NCBI GenBank assembly: GCA_018907035.1
Contig: JACCIC010000166.1
Span: forward strand, 141,501-205,500
Source of the DNA: Sycobia sp. Sy_11
Taxonomy: Eukaryota; Arthropoda; Insecta; Hymenoptera; Epichrysomallidae
Length of the DNA: 64,000 nucleotides
Direction: 5' to 3'
In this document: positions 1 to 13,060 of the stretch, piece after piece
How the letters are laid out: each line of letters starts with the position of its first letter
Position numbering within the stretch: position 1 is the stretch's first letter
Program-made: the position numbers and the translations under genes
The notes under the pieces: generated by a model
The model's input: only the letters and a program-made list of their open reading frames with translations
Databases searched by the model: none
What the model was told of the DNA's origin: nothing

Positions 1-619
1 AATCGCTAATTTCTATTTTTATAAGGAATCAAAAAATCATATTATCGTCATTCGCGCTTTAGAATTTTCTATTAGTTTCGATTCGGAGCGGTTAAATAGG
101 CATACGTTGTTTTTTCGGTAGGCCGTCATCAAACATACAAATATAAATGTAATTTGTATTTGAATGCTTCGTTTAACTGCATATAACAAAATCATCTTCA
201 AATTCAATTTTGACGCGTCCAACTTCTCGTTATATCTCCAATGCTATATCCTCATATCTCAAATCTAAAGACATCGGTAACGTAATTCCGAGTCAGAAAA
301 CGTAACGCATAGCGCGATCGTCAGAATTGCTTGTATGCATAATATAACGATGGCAGTAAATAATTTATGAAAATTTCGTAAAAATTCAGGCGTCAGTCCG
401 AGAAAATGGAAAAATAAACTAAATTCGTTCCTTGCTCGCGACACTTGCGTTGCATAAACGACTTGTACATCTCGGGGCGCCACGTCTTCGCCGCACAAAC
501 TGAGGTCTGCCCCCCTCCTTCTCTCTGTCTCTCTCCAGGCCATAAAGCCCGCGCGACTATAATTACATATATGCTCGCCATCGCACTTGGATAAATTAAA
601 GCCTGTTAAATAAAAGTTA
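1..619. other. Left-edge non-coding sequence, no gene seen
   Basis: Moderately AT-rich sequence. A 138-codon open frame on the minus strand (265-681) has no recognisable domain, runs into the CpG-rich island and lacks exon-like composition, so I treat it as chance. I see no exon, repeat or RNA gene here. It could be the 5' flank or an early intron of Mef2. Confidence 0.5.
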
Positions 620-1328
620 CTCGAGCTATTTAAGCGTATTGCCCCCTCCTGCCCCTCCCGCGCCAGCGGGTGTATATACATTCGAGAGCATCTGCGGCTG
701 TAAAACTACTTTATATAGCCTCTATCTCGCCGTTTCAACGAGACGTAGCCTTGACTCCCCCACCCCCACCCCCCGCATCCCCTCCCTCCCTCCCTCCTTC
801 GCTTTTCCCCAAGTTCACAGACGAGCACGCAGACCCGTACGCCCCGTACGTACGCGCGCCGCTCTAATAACATTTACACGCGCGTGTAGGTGCGCGTAAT
901 GTAAGTGCGCGACGACTCCCCCTCGCGCGCATCGGACGGCGCGCTCCCACATACGTGTACACACATACGTAGGCACGAACACGCATAAACAATGCCCGTT
1001 CCTCCTTCTGACCCCTCCCCCCCCCCTCGGCCGCCCCCTACCGCGTAACGAGCCCGCAACAGCCCGACGCTCAATTAGCTCACCGTTATTTCAATTAGTG
1101 CGCTATCTCTTCTCCTTCGCCCCCTCCCCTGCCCCTCGGCCGTTGCGCGCGGCCGATACGCGTACGGCGAATACCTCGTTAAGACGCGGAAATTAATGCG
1201 CGCCCGAGCTTTGGGGAAATTTTTATGCGTGCACGGGCGCGCTCGCGAGATCATTAATTGGAGAAACGACTGATTTATCGAGGTTTTCGACCAAAATTCC
1301 TTGGAGGACTTTCCCGCGATAGTCACCC

Positions 1329-1334
1329 TCCCCC

Positions 1335-1367
<33 letters not shown>

Positions 1368-1394
1368 AAGACTCACGCGCGCGCGCGCGCGCGC
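1329..1394. repeat. Compound microsatellite: poly-C, (CT)n, (GC)n
   Basis: A C homopolymer near 1329-1345 passes directly into (CT)n to about 1368. After a short spacer comes a (CG)n alternation at about 1377-1394. It lies inside the CpG-rich island. Confidence 0.9.
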
Positions 1395-1488
1395 ACGGCC
1401 AACCCTTGTACACGCATAATATTATATACCGATATGAGCCGGCGCAATGCTCGCGAGCCGGGCCGCGCGAGGTATGCGCGATCGGAGC

Positions 1489-1498
1489 CTAAATATAG
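1489..1498. promoter_or_regulatory. MEF2 consensus site 1
   Basis: The sequence CTAAATATAG is a perfect match to the MEF2 recognition consensus YTAWWWWTAR. It lies in the CpG-rich island upstream of Mef2 and is paired with a second site six bases away. Autoregulation through MEF2 sites is established for Drosophila Mef2; applying it here is inference. Confidence 0.5.
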
Positions 1499-1503
1499 GC
1501 GAC

Positions 1504-1513
1504 TTAAAAATAG
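1504..1513. promoter_or_regulatory. MEF2 consensus site 2
   Basis: The sequence TTAAAAATAG also fits YTAWWWWTAR perfectly. The two sites are 15 bp apart, start to start. AT-rich DNA yields such matches by chance, but both fall at the edge of a GC-rich island, which makes the pair less expected. Confidence 0.45.
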
Positions 1514-4190
1514 AAAGTCGTCTCTGTTCGCGTGCGGGGAGAACAAACGGGATCCAGAGGGTATAACATAGGAAGGAAAGACGGAACGTGTATATATATA
1601 TATGTATATATGTATATTATACACACATATATAACACGGTGAACGAAAAAACCCGGCGTAGTGCAAAATAATCCCGGGCGATTTGCAAAAATTTGTATTA
1701 CCTATCAAGTTTTGCCCAACGTTGCCAAAGCCCCCACTAGATATAGTCTTCTGCCACAGGAACAAACATTTTACCATTTTTTCAAATTTCGAACATTGAC
1801 GTTAAAAGCATACCCTTTTTTCAAAATTAATCGTCATTTATGGATTGAAACATGAACAATACAGTTTAACGGTGAAACTTTTTTTTCGTTATTTTTACAT
1901 CCGAAAAATTAGATTGTATAAAAACAGTTTTCTTTGGATTTTTCAAAAATAACGAAATCATTTTGCGTGTCTTAAGGAATTGACTTTATATTTTAAAATT
2001 TTAAAGAATCATATTTTATGCGTTGATACACGCGATAACACCGCGAAGCAAATTTTTCTATATTATACAATGAATCTGCGACTGCACACAAGAAAAGCTC
2101 GGTTGAATCTATAAGATTTTACGACATTATTTTATTTTTAGAAACAACATAGTTATTATTCATTCATATATAAGATATAAAAAGCGTCCGAGCCTATGAT
2201 TTTTGAATATAGAGATATCTGTGCTACGATAAGAGCGCTTTATGCCGCTTTATGCAGTACGAATATTCAGACTTCAATATTCAAATTGATTGTTTTTATA
2301 GAGAATTTTGTAGAAATTTTTTTACATATTTCATATAGTTGATATCGCTTTAAGACACACGAAATGCATATTACTTTTGAAAAATACAAGACGATTCGTC
2401 GGCTGTAAAACTTATTTCCAACCGTACGAGAATTCGATTCCATATTAAATTTTACATCAAACAATGATTTGCTCTGTTTATATTTCATTCATGTTGCGAT
2501 CCACCAATATAAAAGATATAAATTTCGTCAAAATTAAGACGCGTATACTTCGAGACACGTATTACGGAATATCACAGTTTGCCGAACTCTGCAAAACGAT
2601 AAAAATCATGGCAAAAGAATCGGTCTAGCAGGCGTCGGCGCCGATTTGCAAAACTTGGCGGATAATTCACGAACACTGCGCGAAACTCTAATGTACATAT
2701 GCGTACATCGATATGTAATATGAATTCGAAACGAAATCTCTAAATATTCGACACATGCTGTCTGGACACACAATTAATAACGTTACTCACGCGTTATTAC
2801 GCACTCGGTCATCTATAATGACATCGGCATAATTATGTGTCTGCGACGATTTCATTAAAAGGAAAATCTAACTACATATGTATAACGCGATTAATCACAA
2901 ATATACATTTCATGCATTTATTTTTATAAATATTCCGGTATTTATAGTTCTTTGCGTTTACTTATAAACGCGCTTGATCAATTCTAAGAAGAATGCATAT
3001 ATAGCCATGCATATTTTACATATACGAACTGACGTTACGAATCGTTCGAATAGTTTTTATGATATATATATATATATATATATATATACACGTATGCATG
3101 TATGAATGCATATGTACGTATATTCCTCGCGTCAATTTCTTTACATCTTGGTTCCGCACGCGGACGTTTCGACTTTTTCGCGTGCGTGTATATATATATG
3201 ATTTTACGTATACATCCATAATTGCAAATCGCATGCAATTATACGTTTAAAGCGCGGTTTTTTTTTACTCAATTCAGTCGTGAACGATAACGCTTGAAAA
3301 CAGTTTAACAGTGCATGCGTATACACAATGTCGACGAAAGATAATTGTTTACGAAGAATGAAAAATTGTTTTTTATACAATTCGTTTGCTTTATGTCTAT
3401 ATATGCGCGCGCTGCGTAACCTCCGAAGGTCGTTGAACAATACACTTTTAATTACATTAAAAAAAACTATATATATATATATATATCAGCCAGTTCTTTG
3501 TCTATATATGAATTACACAGTCTCAAAAATATGAATGCTTAGAATATGAATACTATATACACTTCAGTCATGTTTTCATTTTCACATCGAATTCTCAATG
3601 CTGCTAATTTATTTCATTTACAAAAATTATTGTTCGAAACATCTTTTATATATATATATAAATGTACATATACAGTATATGTAATATTTATTTTGTGCGC
3701 ACGTTTCCTGATGCACGTATTAATAAGTGTAGATCTTAATAATAGATATACACTACGGAAATATGTAGAGTGTGATATCGCGTCATTCTTCTATTATATA
3801 ATGAATATCTTGATTTTACCTCTATAATTGTTTGGTTCAATCAAATCTTTGTTTTATCTTTCCCGCAATGATAATAATAATGATTATAGTAGGCAACCTG
3901 CTTTTCATTGAAATTTACAATATATTCCATTAGTAAACCTTTAGCCATATATGTATATATATATATAGACTTCTAGCTCTTCTCAATTAAATTAGGCTTG
4001 CGTTTATTTACACACACACGCGCGCGCGCGCACACACACACACACATATTAATTCTTAAAAAACACGAAAGAGCACATTTCAGTATGTCTACACATGTAC
4101 GTTTCAACGTTGCGAAGTACAGCTGTAGTGCGCGTCTCAATCAATAAGCTTTAAATGATTTTTTATGGAACCTTTAATTAAAGACTCGTC

Positions 4191-4193
<3 letters not shown>

Positions 4194-4246
<53 letters not shown>
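4194..4246. repeat. (TC)n microsatellite
   Basis: A perfect 53-bp dinucleotide run. Confidence 0.95.
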
Positions 4247-4250
<4 letters not shown>

Positions 4251-4665
4251 ATATATATTTCTTCTTTGCCGTCAATTATTCTACCGATGGTCTTCGCGAT
4301 TTCTATATTAAAAAGAAATTAAGAAACGTCAGGAGGGAAAAATATAAGACTGCTCGAAATTACACATAGGAATTAGATATACTCAGTTATTTGGATGAGG
4401 CAAGCTTACAGAAGATCAAGAATGTGTAAGTTCGTATTATAACATATAGTGATATTGGTAAATCCGATAACCACTCCAAAAGCTGAGCCTGTATTTATAA
4501 GGAAGGCGGGCCGTGGGATTATGGACGAGGATGAACCAAACGAAATTATAGGCAGTTGATCGAATCAAGCGAACCTGGGGAAATATTGAAGATATTATTG
4601 TATACTTGTGTGTATATTATGCACGACGTGATAATCAATAAATGGTAATTATACCAAAGAAATAT

Positions 4666-4667
<2 letters not shown>

Positions 4668-4705
<38 letters not shown>
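4668..4705. repeat. (TA)n microsatellite
   Basis: An uninterrupted AT alternation of nearly 40 bp. Confidence 0.95.
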
Positions 4706-4711
<6 letters not shown>

Positions 4712-4922
4712 GTATATGTACACTTCTATATTGCTGAGGAATAGGAAAAAAACGTGTGCAGACGGTTCAGTTGCGCACACACATGGGATGTATAATGTGT
4801 ACATACATAAATATATTTATATGTATGTATACCCATGCGAACGCGTTTCGACGACGTGCCGACTGAATTTATTATTACACCGCGTCCAGGGCTAAATATT
4901 TCACTTGCTTATAGCCGCCGAT

Positions 4923-4954
<32 letters not shown>

Positions 4955-5245
4955 CGACTATTAGTATTATACTTAAAGATTCTCTTTTAACGACGTATGT
5001 ATCAGGCGGCCCGGAGTATAATGATCCGTCATACTCTCTCATCGACATTTTTCCTTTCACCGACCACTATAGATATACATATACATGTTACATAAATTAT
5101 CCGCCTAGCGCCTTCTGCTATTTCTTCCGATTTCTTCTTTTCGAATCTTCGCCAGGCAGAGCAAATTTCGATTCGGATGCTTAGGGCTCATGTATGCCTG
5201 ATACGTCGGAGCACGAAACTGCAGTTCGAATTGCTAGTCGCGTCT

Positions 5246-5249
<4 letters not shown>

Positions 5250-5303
<54 letters not shown>
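5250..5303. repeat. (AT)n microsatellite
   Basis: An uninterrupted 54-bp alternation. Confidence 0.95.
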
Positions 5304-5306
<3 letters not shown>

Positions 5307-6156
5307 TTTACCGAGAGTGAGAGAGAATGGGAGGGAAGGCGAGAGAAGGAAAGAATTCAAATTTGTTGGAATTCCTTAAGGTCAAACGTCGGCATTCCTC
5401 ATAACGTTATTATTGGACTGGAACGAAACAACCCAGTTATATTAACTATACCCGCATTTTTTATAAAGCGCAGGCGAGCGAATAATATCAGATAATACGT
5501 CGCAAGACATAAAAACTGATCTAAATATCGAACCCTTCCATTTATTGCCAATGATACAGATTCGACAGAACTTCAATTTTTTACACGTTCTCTCTGTCTC
5601 TCCATCTCTCCCCCCCCCTTCCCTCCCTCCCTCCCTCCCTCTGCCTCTCTCGCTGTCCCTCTCGTAAAGAAACCGCACAGGCCGTAAATTATATCCATAT
5701 AATACCGAGTGCGGAGCGAGCTGGTTCGAAGGTCAACCAGAAAATAAAGTCCGCGACACGCGCGACGTATAACGGCGGGACGAGTCAGCGTGAATCGCCT
5801 ACGATCTACAGGAGGCTGCAAAATTAATCGACCTGTATACCTGCATTATTATATATCGCATTTCTCTTTTCAATATCTCCCCCCCCCCACCCCGATCGCA
5901 CGAGAAGAACCCGAAATTCCTCGTATTACGCAGCTATTTTCCGTACGATTCTCCTGCGGGTTTCCTTAAAAAAAAAAAAGAAAAAAGTAAATAAATTCAC
6001 TAGTATAAAATAAAAGATTATCGTACGCATAACGGCATAGAGAACTGTAAACGACTGTCCACACTTTTCGATAATCTGCATAAAATTGTAGAAGGTACCT
6101 GTACACGTATAAATAGCTGTCTTTGCCATTATTTATATCACGGGCGGACAACGGAA

Positions 6157-6158
<2 letters not shown>

Positions 6159-6191
<33 letters not shown>
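6159..6191. repeat. (AT)n microsatellite
   Basis: An uninterrupted alternation of about 33 bp. Confidence 0.93.
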
Positions 6192-6194
<3 letters not shown>

Positions 6195-6968
6195 TTTGGA
6201 AAACATTATCCCACTTATATGCGCGCATCGTGGCACTGAATCTGCACGAGTATAATTTTTAAAATAAATTATCGATTCCACCGTGCGACTATTCTTTTAT
6301 TGATATTTTTTTTCTTCTTGCTCATTTATACTTACCTACCATCGCTGGCTACTTCTATTGCCATGTACTTGCATCGATAGATATACAAGCGATGCGGCTG
6401 CTTTAGTAAATTATCTGCTTTCTCGAAAGAAAAAAAAAAGACAAAACAAAAAAAGCTGCTAGAGTACAAGCAAAATCCACTAAAAGTCGTTTGTAAGTGT
6501 GCTGACCAGCGGGAAATTTATTGAAAATTTATGGTTTTTAAAAAAACATAAAGCTACCTTTTTTTTCATATTTATTATTTAACTTTGTTCTATATTCGTA
6601 CTTCCAATAACGATGCAGATCGGGTCTACGAAGGTCTCCGATCTGTTTGTAAACAGCAGAAGTGCGTGCAAATTTTTAAAGAGGTATATATATATATATA
6701 TATTAATGTCGCACCGGAATTGGAACTCTCAGCGGTTCGCTAAATTACCTACTACTCTATCCTACCAATAGCCCTATATATATAATAGTCCTTCGCTCCC
6801 TTCCCGAGGAAACCTCTCAAAGGTATACAATAATACATAACGCATTCATTCTTCCCTTTAATAATATATCGCTCACGCTTCCACTCACATTGGATTTAAA
6901 GAGAAAGCAAGGCGCGCACAAAGTATTCTGTTTTTGACAGCTCCTCGTTATCGGTCTCGTTTATTATA

Positions 6969-6971
<3 letters not shown>

Positions 6972-7019
<48 letters not shown>
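6972..7019. repeat. (TA)n microsatellite, first of a pair
   Basis: A 48-bp TA run, followed 67 bp later by a second (7087-7140). Both arms are self-complementary and could pair with each other. Confidence 0.95.
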
Positions 7020-7023
<4 letters not shown>

Positions 7024-7085
7024 CCTCCAGAATTACGACACACCGTGCCGTCTTATTACACAACCGCTGTGAGTAGGGCAAATTG

Positions 7086-7086
<1 letters not shown>

Positions 7087-7140
<54 letters not shown>
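7087..7140. repeat. (TA)n microsatellite, second of a pair
   Basis: A 54-bp TA run about 400 bp upstream of the Mef2 start exon. Confidence 0.95.
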
Positions 7141-7144
<4 letters not shown>

Positions 7145-7340
7145 CGGTTGGATTATAACTTTGCTCGAAAGTAACGACGACTTGCACAAAGCTGCGTATA
7201 TACCAAAAGCTCCGGAGGTCGGAACGATTACAATTTTAATTAATACACCCTCCCCACCTCCCCATCACCCGAGCATTGTAAAGTAGAAGTTTCGAGTGAA
7301 ATGTGTACAAGATCAGCAAATGAATCAATATGAAATTGGT

Positions 7341-7341
<1 letters not shown>

Positions 7342-7374
<33 letters not shown>

Positions 7375-7384
7375 GCGCGCGCGC
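7342..7384. repeat. Compound (GT)n-(CG)n microsatellite
   Basis: (GT)16 is followed directly by a CG alternation, a purine-pyrimidine alternation of the Z-DNA-prone type. It lies about 160 bp upstream of the Mef2 5' UTR acceptor. Confidence 0.93.
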
Positions 7385-7546
7385 CCATGCGCTTGATAAC
7401 AATGCCCTTCCGTTGCGCAAAACTTTCATTAGAATATATATAATAACAAAATGTGTTATACATTTTCACAATCTTTTATAAACACGTATGCATTTGATTA
7501 TTCGTACTTTAAATATTAATACATTGATTTTCTCGTTGTGTTCCAG

Positions 7547-7610
7547 ATTATTCAACATTCCATCCAGAGGTTTAAAACTGCTGCCCATAGGTCCAAAAAT
7601 TGACGCAAAA
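7547..7610 (+). other. Mef2: Mef2 5' UTR part of the first coding exon
   Basis: A pyrimidine-rich tract and TTCCAG at 7541-7546 form a good splice acceptor. It leaves 64 bases of 5' UTR before the ATG. The bases before the start are CAAAA, an A-rich context typical of insect start codons, with A at -3. This implies at least one upstream non-coding exon that I could not locate. Confidence 0.75.
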
Positions 7611-7664
7611 ATGGGTCGGAAAAAGATACAAATCTCTCGTATTACGGACGAGCGGAATCGTCAG
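7611..7664 (+). CDS. Mef2: Mef2 coding exon 1 (N-terminus of MADS domain)
   Basis: Eighteen codons, MGRKKIQ through RNRQ, ending in phase 0 at CAG before donor GTAATT. Vertebrate MEF2 genes have an intron at exactly this point in the MADS box, which supports the boundary. Confidence 0.97.
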
Positions 7665-8931
7665 GTAATTATTCGATAAAGATATAAATAATTAAAACAT
7701 AACGCTTTTTCCATCTCGCAATAGAATAACGGTCGTCGTAAAATTATGCATTTAACATTTCTAATTATATATTTATGTATTTCTGCTTTTAAGGTAATTC
7801 TATTAAAAGCATCGAGCAAGAAAAGCGAATAAATTTTTTACGAAATTATAAAAATAGAAAAGATTTTTTTCAATGCATTATTCATACGTTATAGTTGGAC
7901 AATGACTATAGAATTAGGTGGTTGTTGTCAAGACAAATTTTGCTAAAATGTACTGCAAAAACCGTCCATATTTGTATATTGTTTACTTATAACGAACCTA
8001 TAAGCTACAGACTATGTAAGAATTATATTTGGATATTTTATAAAGAAGAATGTATAATGAATATAAACGAAAAGCTTTGTTTTATAAATAATGAAGAGTT
8101 AAATTATAGAGAAAATTTAATGTTATAAGTAATCAAACTTTAAAAGTATAGGGATTGAATAATAACGTATCGAGGCTCATTATTTGACATCCATTGATCG
8201 TGCATATATTAACTTCGTTGAAAGCATTTGTGAATTTCTTTGAATATAGTTTCAGAAAAAAATTTTTGATTCCATTTTGAGTCTTTACTTTTATTAACCA
8301 GGAAGTAAATTCGAGAATTATTTTATCGAAAAACATTCGCGATGAAATGTCGAATGAAATGCTCATTTTCTTAGTCATTTTGGACTAATTAGTTACAAAA
8401 TCATTGACAATAAGGTGTTACAATGAGTTCATTGATGCTCGGTTATGTAAAACATACCGGCTCATTGATGAATGATATAAACTCCATTAACAACATTATT
8501 ATGTTACGCTTCTGACATTACATCACACATTGACGACACGCAGTCATTGTCTTTTTTCTTCCCTGTTTTTGTTATCGGAATTCAGATAAATGTCACGAAA
8601 AATTTACCGTCGCGCATTAATGCTACACCTTTGTTGTTGCATAACTGATGCTACGTTTGGATACGTCATTTTTTCATATCTAATGTATTGTCTTGTTGTA
8701 CGAAACTTAAATCTAGGTAGATTAATATAAATTCCACCATTTTTAAAACGACACTCCGGGCATCGGAATTTTTTCGTAAGCTCAATTGTTAGCATTCACG
8801 TTGCCATTTACGTATAGGAAGTTTATAAAAAAAAAACCGTAGCAAATTATGCTTCTTACGTAATCACGAATAAATATATACAACTCGGATCTAATCATTT
8901 TGAGGCATACAGGTCCAGTAGCTCGAAATCA

Positions 8932-8979
<48 letters not shown>

Positions 8980-9311
8980 CAATCGATTATAAAATAATAT
9001 GTAAAGGAAATCAAGGCCTTATAGAATAATTTCACAATTTCCCGCGCCGTTGTTCTCATGCGTTCTTGTCCATTTTCCGTCGCAGGTGACGTTCAACAAG
9101 CGAAAATTCGGAGTGATGAAGAAGGCTTACGAGCTGTCCGTCCTTTGCGACTGCGAGATCGCCCTGATAATCTTCAGCTCGAGCAACAAGCTGTATCAGT
9201 ACGCGAGCACCGACATGGACAAGGTGCTGCTCAAGTATACGGAGTACAATGAGCCCCACGAGTCGCTCACCAACAAAAACATTATCGAGGTGAGTGGACT
9301 TGTCCGAATTG

Positions 9312-9364
<53 letters not shown>

Positions 9365-9469
9365 TATGTATAATTTTCGTTTTCACGTATATCAAGCGCA
9401 CAGCAGCCAGTGTGAATCAGATGTTACGTATGGACGAATGGACGCGAGTAGAGTGTTACATACTTACTT

Positions 9470-9558
<89 letters not shown>

Positions 9559-11125
9559 GTAGTAAGAGATAGATAAAACGAACGAGAGGCATGAAGTGTT
9601 TTTTCGGAGAATATAGTAGTGCATGCAGATTGTGGATTATTTATGGATGCTCTGGTTATGGCGGTAATACTTGCTTATGTAGTGTTATAGTTGGCATAAT
9701 TTGAAATTATAATTCTTTATACTCGTGAAAAGATAATTTTTTTTTTTTGAGCATATACACCCATAATGTAAATTGTACCAGTAAATGACTCTCTATGAAT
9801 CGCATCGACCATGGCCATGTTATGGAAGCTTTAAACAGTTTGGAATCTTTCAATGATGACTTTATTATGGGTTTAGTATCCATAAAGTACGTCATAAACG
9901 CAAAAAAAAAACATTTAAAAATAAGAAAAATCGAAACATACAAGTAATTCTACTCGTTCAAGTACCAGAGTAAGATGAAAAAGATGTACAAATAGTCTCA
10001 AAATTCTTGTCCAAGTACATGAGCAAAAGCGAATGTTTATGAATAGTAATGAATTTGATGAATATAATGCATTGCTTAAGAATGATTGTTCTCATGAATA
10101 CTTGTATATACATGATTGCCAAGTTACTTATTAGTAAAAAAAAAGGATTAATTTTTCTAAAATGGAGTCAAATGATTTCAATCGTGATTTGTTTTTCTTT
10201 GAAAATCTTAATATTGAATAAAATTGGCACATATGGCGATGTACTGGTATATATAGTTACTCATTATGGTATATATTTATCTTATTTTGAAATTCAAATA
10301 TCAATATCTCGTTCGATCAAATGTTATTGCTCAAACGATAATACATAATATATAAGGCTCAGGGCTCAAACTAAATTACGTTAATAAACTGCTTTAATAA
10401 ACTTAAGTCAAACATTCTGGGATGCTCGAAAAGAATCTCGATCGATTTTATGATAGATAGTAAAAATACAGCAAGCAAGTCAAAATCACAGTCATCAGAT
10501 GTAAAAATCCAGATCTTTGGACTAACACCCAATGTATGACGGCGGGAATTGTGGAGCGATACGAGAGACTCCGCGCGCGCGCGCGCGCGTTTGTGTGTGT
10601 GTTTGTGTGTGCGTGCGTGCGTGTGCCCGCGTACACGCATTGCACGATCGGTTCGTACACGTCGTGCAACCCCTTCAGGGATGAGACTAACGTTGCATGC
10701 GAAAGGTTGTGTGCCCTCGGGCGGTGTGGTCACGTGAACCTGTCTGCTGACACTTGCAGGCGCTCAACAAGAAGGAGCATAAGGGCGCCATGTCGCCTGA
10801 GAGCCCGGAGCCCGACGCCCAGGAGTACAACCTCACGCCCCGCACCGAGGCCAAGTACGCCAAGATCGACGAGGACTTCCAGATGCTCATACGGAATCAG
10901 CATAACGGCTCGAGAGTGAGTATATATATATATCAAGTGCGGAGCGCACTTCTTCTCTTTCTCCTCCTTCTTCTTCTTCTTCTTTTTCTTCTTCTTCCAT
11001 TTCGACTTCCTCTCCTCCCTCCCACCCACGCGCGCCCGCGGCCCGTCGAGCTGCTCAGAAAGCGCGGAAATTGGGCGCGCCCTCTTTATTTTTTTCTTGC
11101 TTTCTTGCTGACCCGGTTCCGGACC

Positions 11126-11167
<42 letters not shown>

Positions 11168-13005
11168 CTCTCTCTTACTCTCCAGCCCATTTGGAAATGG
11201 ATCTTTCAGGTATACTTGAGCAATGCACTCTGGTAGTTTGGCCCTTGAGAACGGAAGTTGGGGGAACGTTGTCAATTACTTATTCACATGGGAATTTACA
11301 TGTATGTCACCATAAATCTTCCGTCTGTTTTGGGAGGATATAATACTTCCTTATACTTTCAGAACTTGTACCATCTGTTAAAAGATCGTTAACCTTTACT
11401 CCCGCTCCTAGATTTGAATTTATTGTACGATCGGACGATAATTTCTATATGAAAATAATATATGTATGTATATGCAATTGAAAGGACAGATCGATATAAA
11501 AGAGTAAAACAAAAAAAATTGTTGCTTCAGGGAATGGGACAGTCAAACTACACACTACCCGTTACCGTGCCAGTGAATAACTACGGGGAACAAATGCTCG
11601 GATCCAGTCCGCAAATGGCACACCCCAGCATATCTCCAAGACCGTCGTCGTCTGAAACGGATTCAGGTGAGTCGAGCTCATTGGGCAGCATATAATGCAC
11701 CATATACCACTACCACGTCTTCGTCCCATCCACGCACGCGACATCTCGTTGCCCTCCTTATCCCATCTATTGTTCCGATCCTGAAAAGGATAACAATATA
11801 CATCCAGTTATCCGATCCTGCAAAAGGCTATAATCCGCGATGTTTTTCCTTGTTCCATGCGCGCAGTCTATCCGCCCGGGGGCATGCTGGAGATGAGCAA
11901 CGGCTACCCGGCGTCGGCCTCGCCCCTCGGGGGCTCGCCGAGCCCCGGCCCATCGCCCTCTCTCGGGGTCTCCAAGAACAATCCCTCGAGGCACTCGCCC
12001 CAGCCGCCGCCGCCGCCCCACCCGGGCCACCGGGGCAACCTGCGCGTCGTCATACCCACGCCCCTGGCCCAGTCCCTCGCCGAGGAGGCCAGTTACGATG
12101 TGAGTATAGAATATCTATTTAGACGCGTGCGTCGTCTATATTTTCACCGGATCGGACGCTGTGTTATGTAAAACTTCCTTGGCGAGTTCTCAGCTACGCG
12201 TCAATGCTCAATAGTCATAAGTCTACACGAGCTTTTAACGTGTATTACAACTCTTTTCTTTTTAACTAAATTGTTCTTTTTACGCTCTAAGGCCGAATTG
12301 GTTACAAGTAACTTTTGTAATATCGGATGAAAGAAGTTTATAAATTACTCTGGATTCTTACCAAAATTGATATATTTCTGATGTCCGAATGTATTGTAAT
12401 CGAGACAATATAGTCCTAATACAGCAGAAATAATGTTAAAGCTAGGGCATTTCTTAAAGTTCATAGAATATCTTCAATTCGCGTACAAATTTAGTATACA
12501 ACCAGACATGTTCATTATAATATCAAAAAATTTTACCCGCCAACTTTTTTGGAAACACTTTTTGCATAGGTTCACTTTTACCATACATCGCCTTGTGAAT
12601 TAAATTCGTTTTTTAACCATATTTTTATACGAACTTCTAATTTTCCGTTAAAAACTTTAAAAAATTTTAATTATCGAAATATATTTCTAACAGTCGGTGA
12701 GGTAATTTTTTTTACCGATATTCGCACCCAGTTTGGATTATTATCTCTTTATAAAACGAGATATGGATATATACCATAATTCATTTTAGAGTGGTATCAA
12801 AGCCACGACGTGCATTTAAATAGTAATCGCTCCCGTTTGTTATGCGCGGCATATAAAACCGGGGACTGATCTAGCGATGCGGTTCAATAAGTGGAAAATG
12901 AATGTCAATGTTAATCGGGACGGGGCTCCGTTCTCTATTTATGAAAATCGGCCGAAGCTTCTTTAAAATCTCAATGAGCAATAATAAATCTAAATTCTCC
13001 GGTGC

Positions 13006-13060
<55 letters not shown>

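Larger units (their letters stand above)
620..1560. promoter_or_regulatory. CpG-rich island upstream of Mef2, candidate promoter or enhancer
   Basis: This is an abrupt island of GC-rich, CpG-rich sequence with C-rich pyrimidine runs (near 754-805 and 1013-1027) and GC alternations, inside a genome segment that is otherwise strongly AT-rich. It lies about 6 kb upstream of the first recognised Mef2 exon, whose 5' UTR is spliced, so a transcription start somewhere to the left is required. The island ends with two MEF2 consensus sites (1489-1513). I cannot place a transcription start or a first-exon donor with confidence. The promoter role is inference from composition, position and the sites. 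Confidence 0.35.
1561..7546. other. AT-rich Mef2 upstream or 5' intronic sequence
   Basis: This 6-kb stretch is AT-rich with microsatellites at 3061-3090, 4013-4045, 4194-4246, 4668-4705, 4921-4955, 5250-5303, 6159-6191, 6972-7019, 7087-7140 and 7342-7384. Open frames are short and mostly made of translated TA, CA or CT repeats. Since the exon at 7547 is preceded by a good splice acceptor, at least part of the stretch is probably a Mef2 5' intron. No further exon could be recognised. Confidence 0.5.
9290..10759 (+). other. Mef2: Mef2 intron 2
   Basis: A 1.5-kb intron with two long TA runs (9317-9361 and 9496-9553), a CT run (9470-9495), and GC and GT alternations near 10573-10625. No exon-like reading frame was recognised. 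In vertebrates alternative exons occupy this position, but I see no second copy here. Confidence 0.8.

Noticed and set aside
265..681. 138-codon minus-strand open frame with a hydrophobic end segment
   Set aside because: No recognisable domain, it begins in the CpG-rich island and ends in AT-rich DNA, and there is no exon-like codon use or neighbouring splice structure.
9056..9259. Minus-strand frame opposite Mef2 exon 2
   Set aside because: A shadow of the MADS/MEF2 domain exon.
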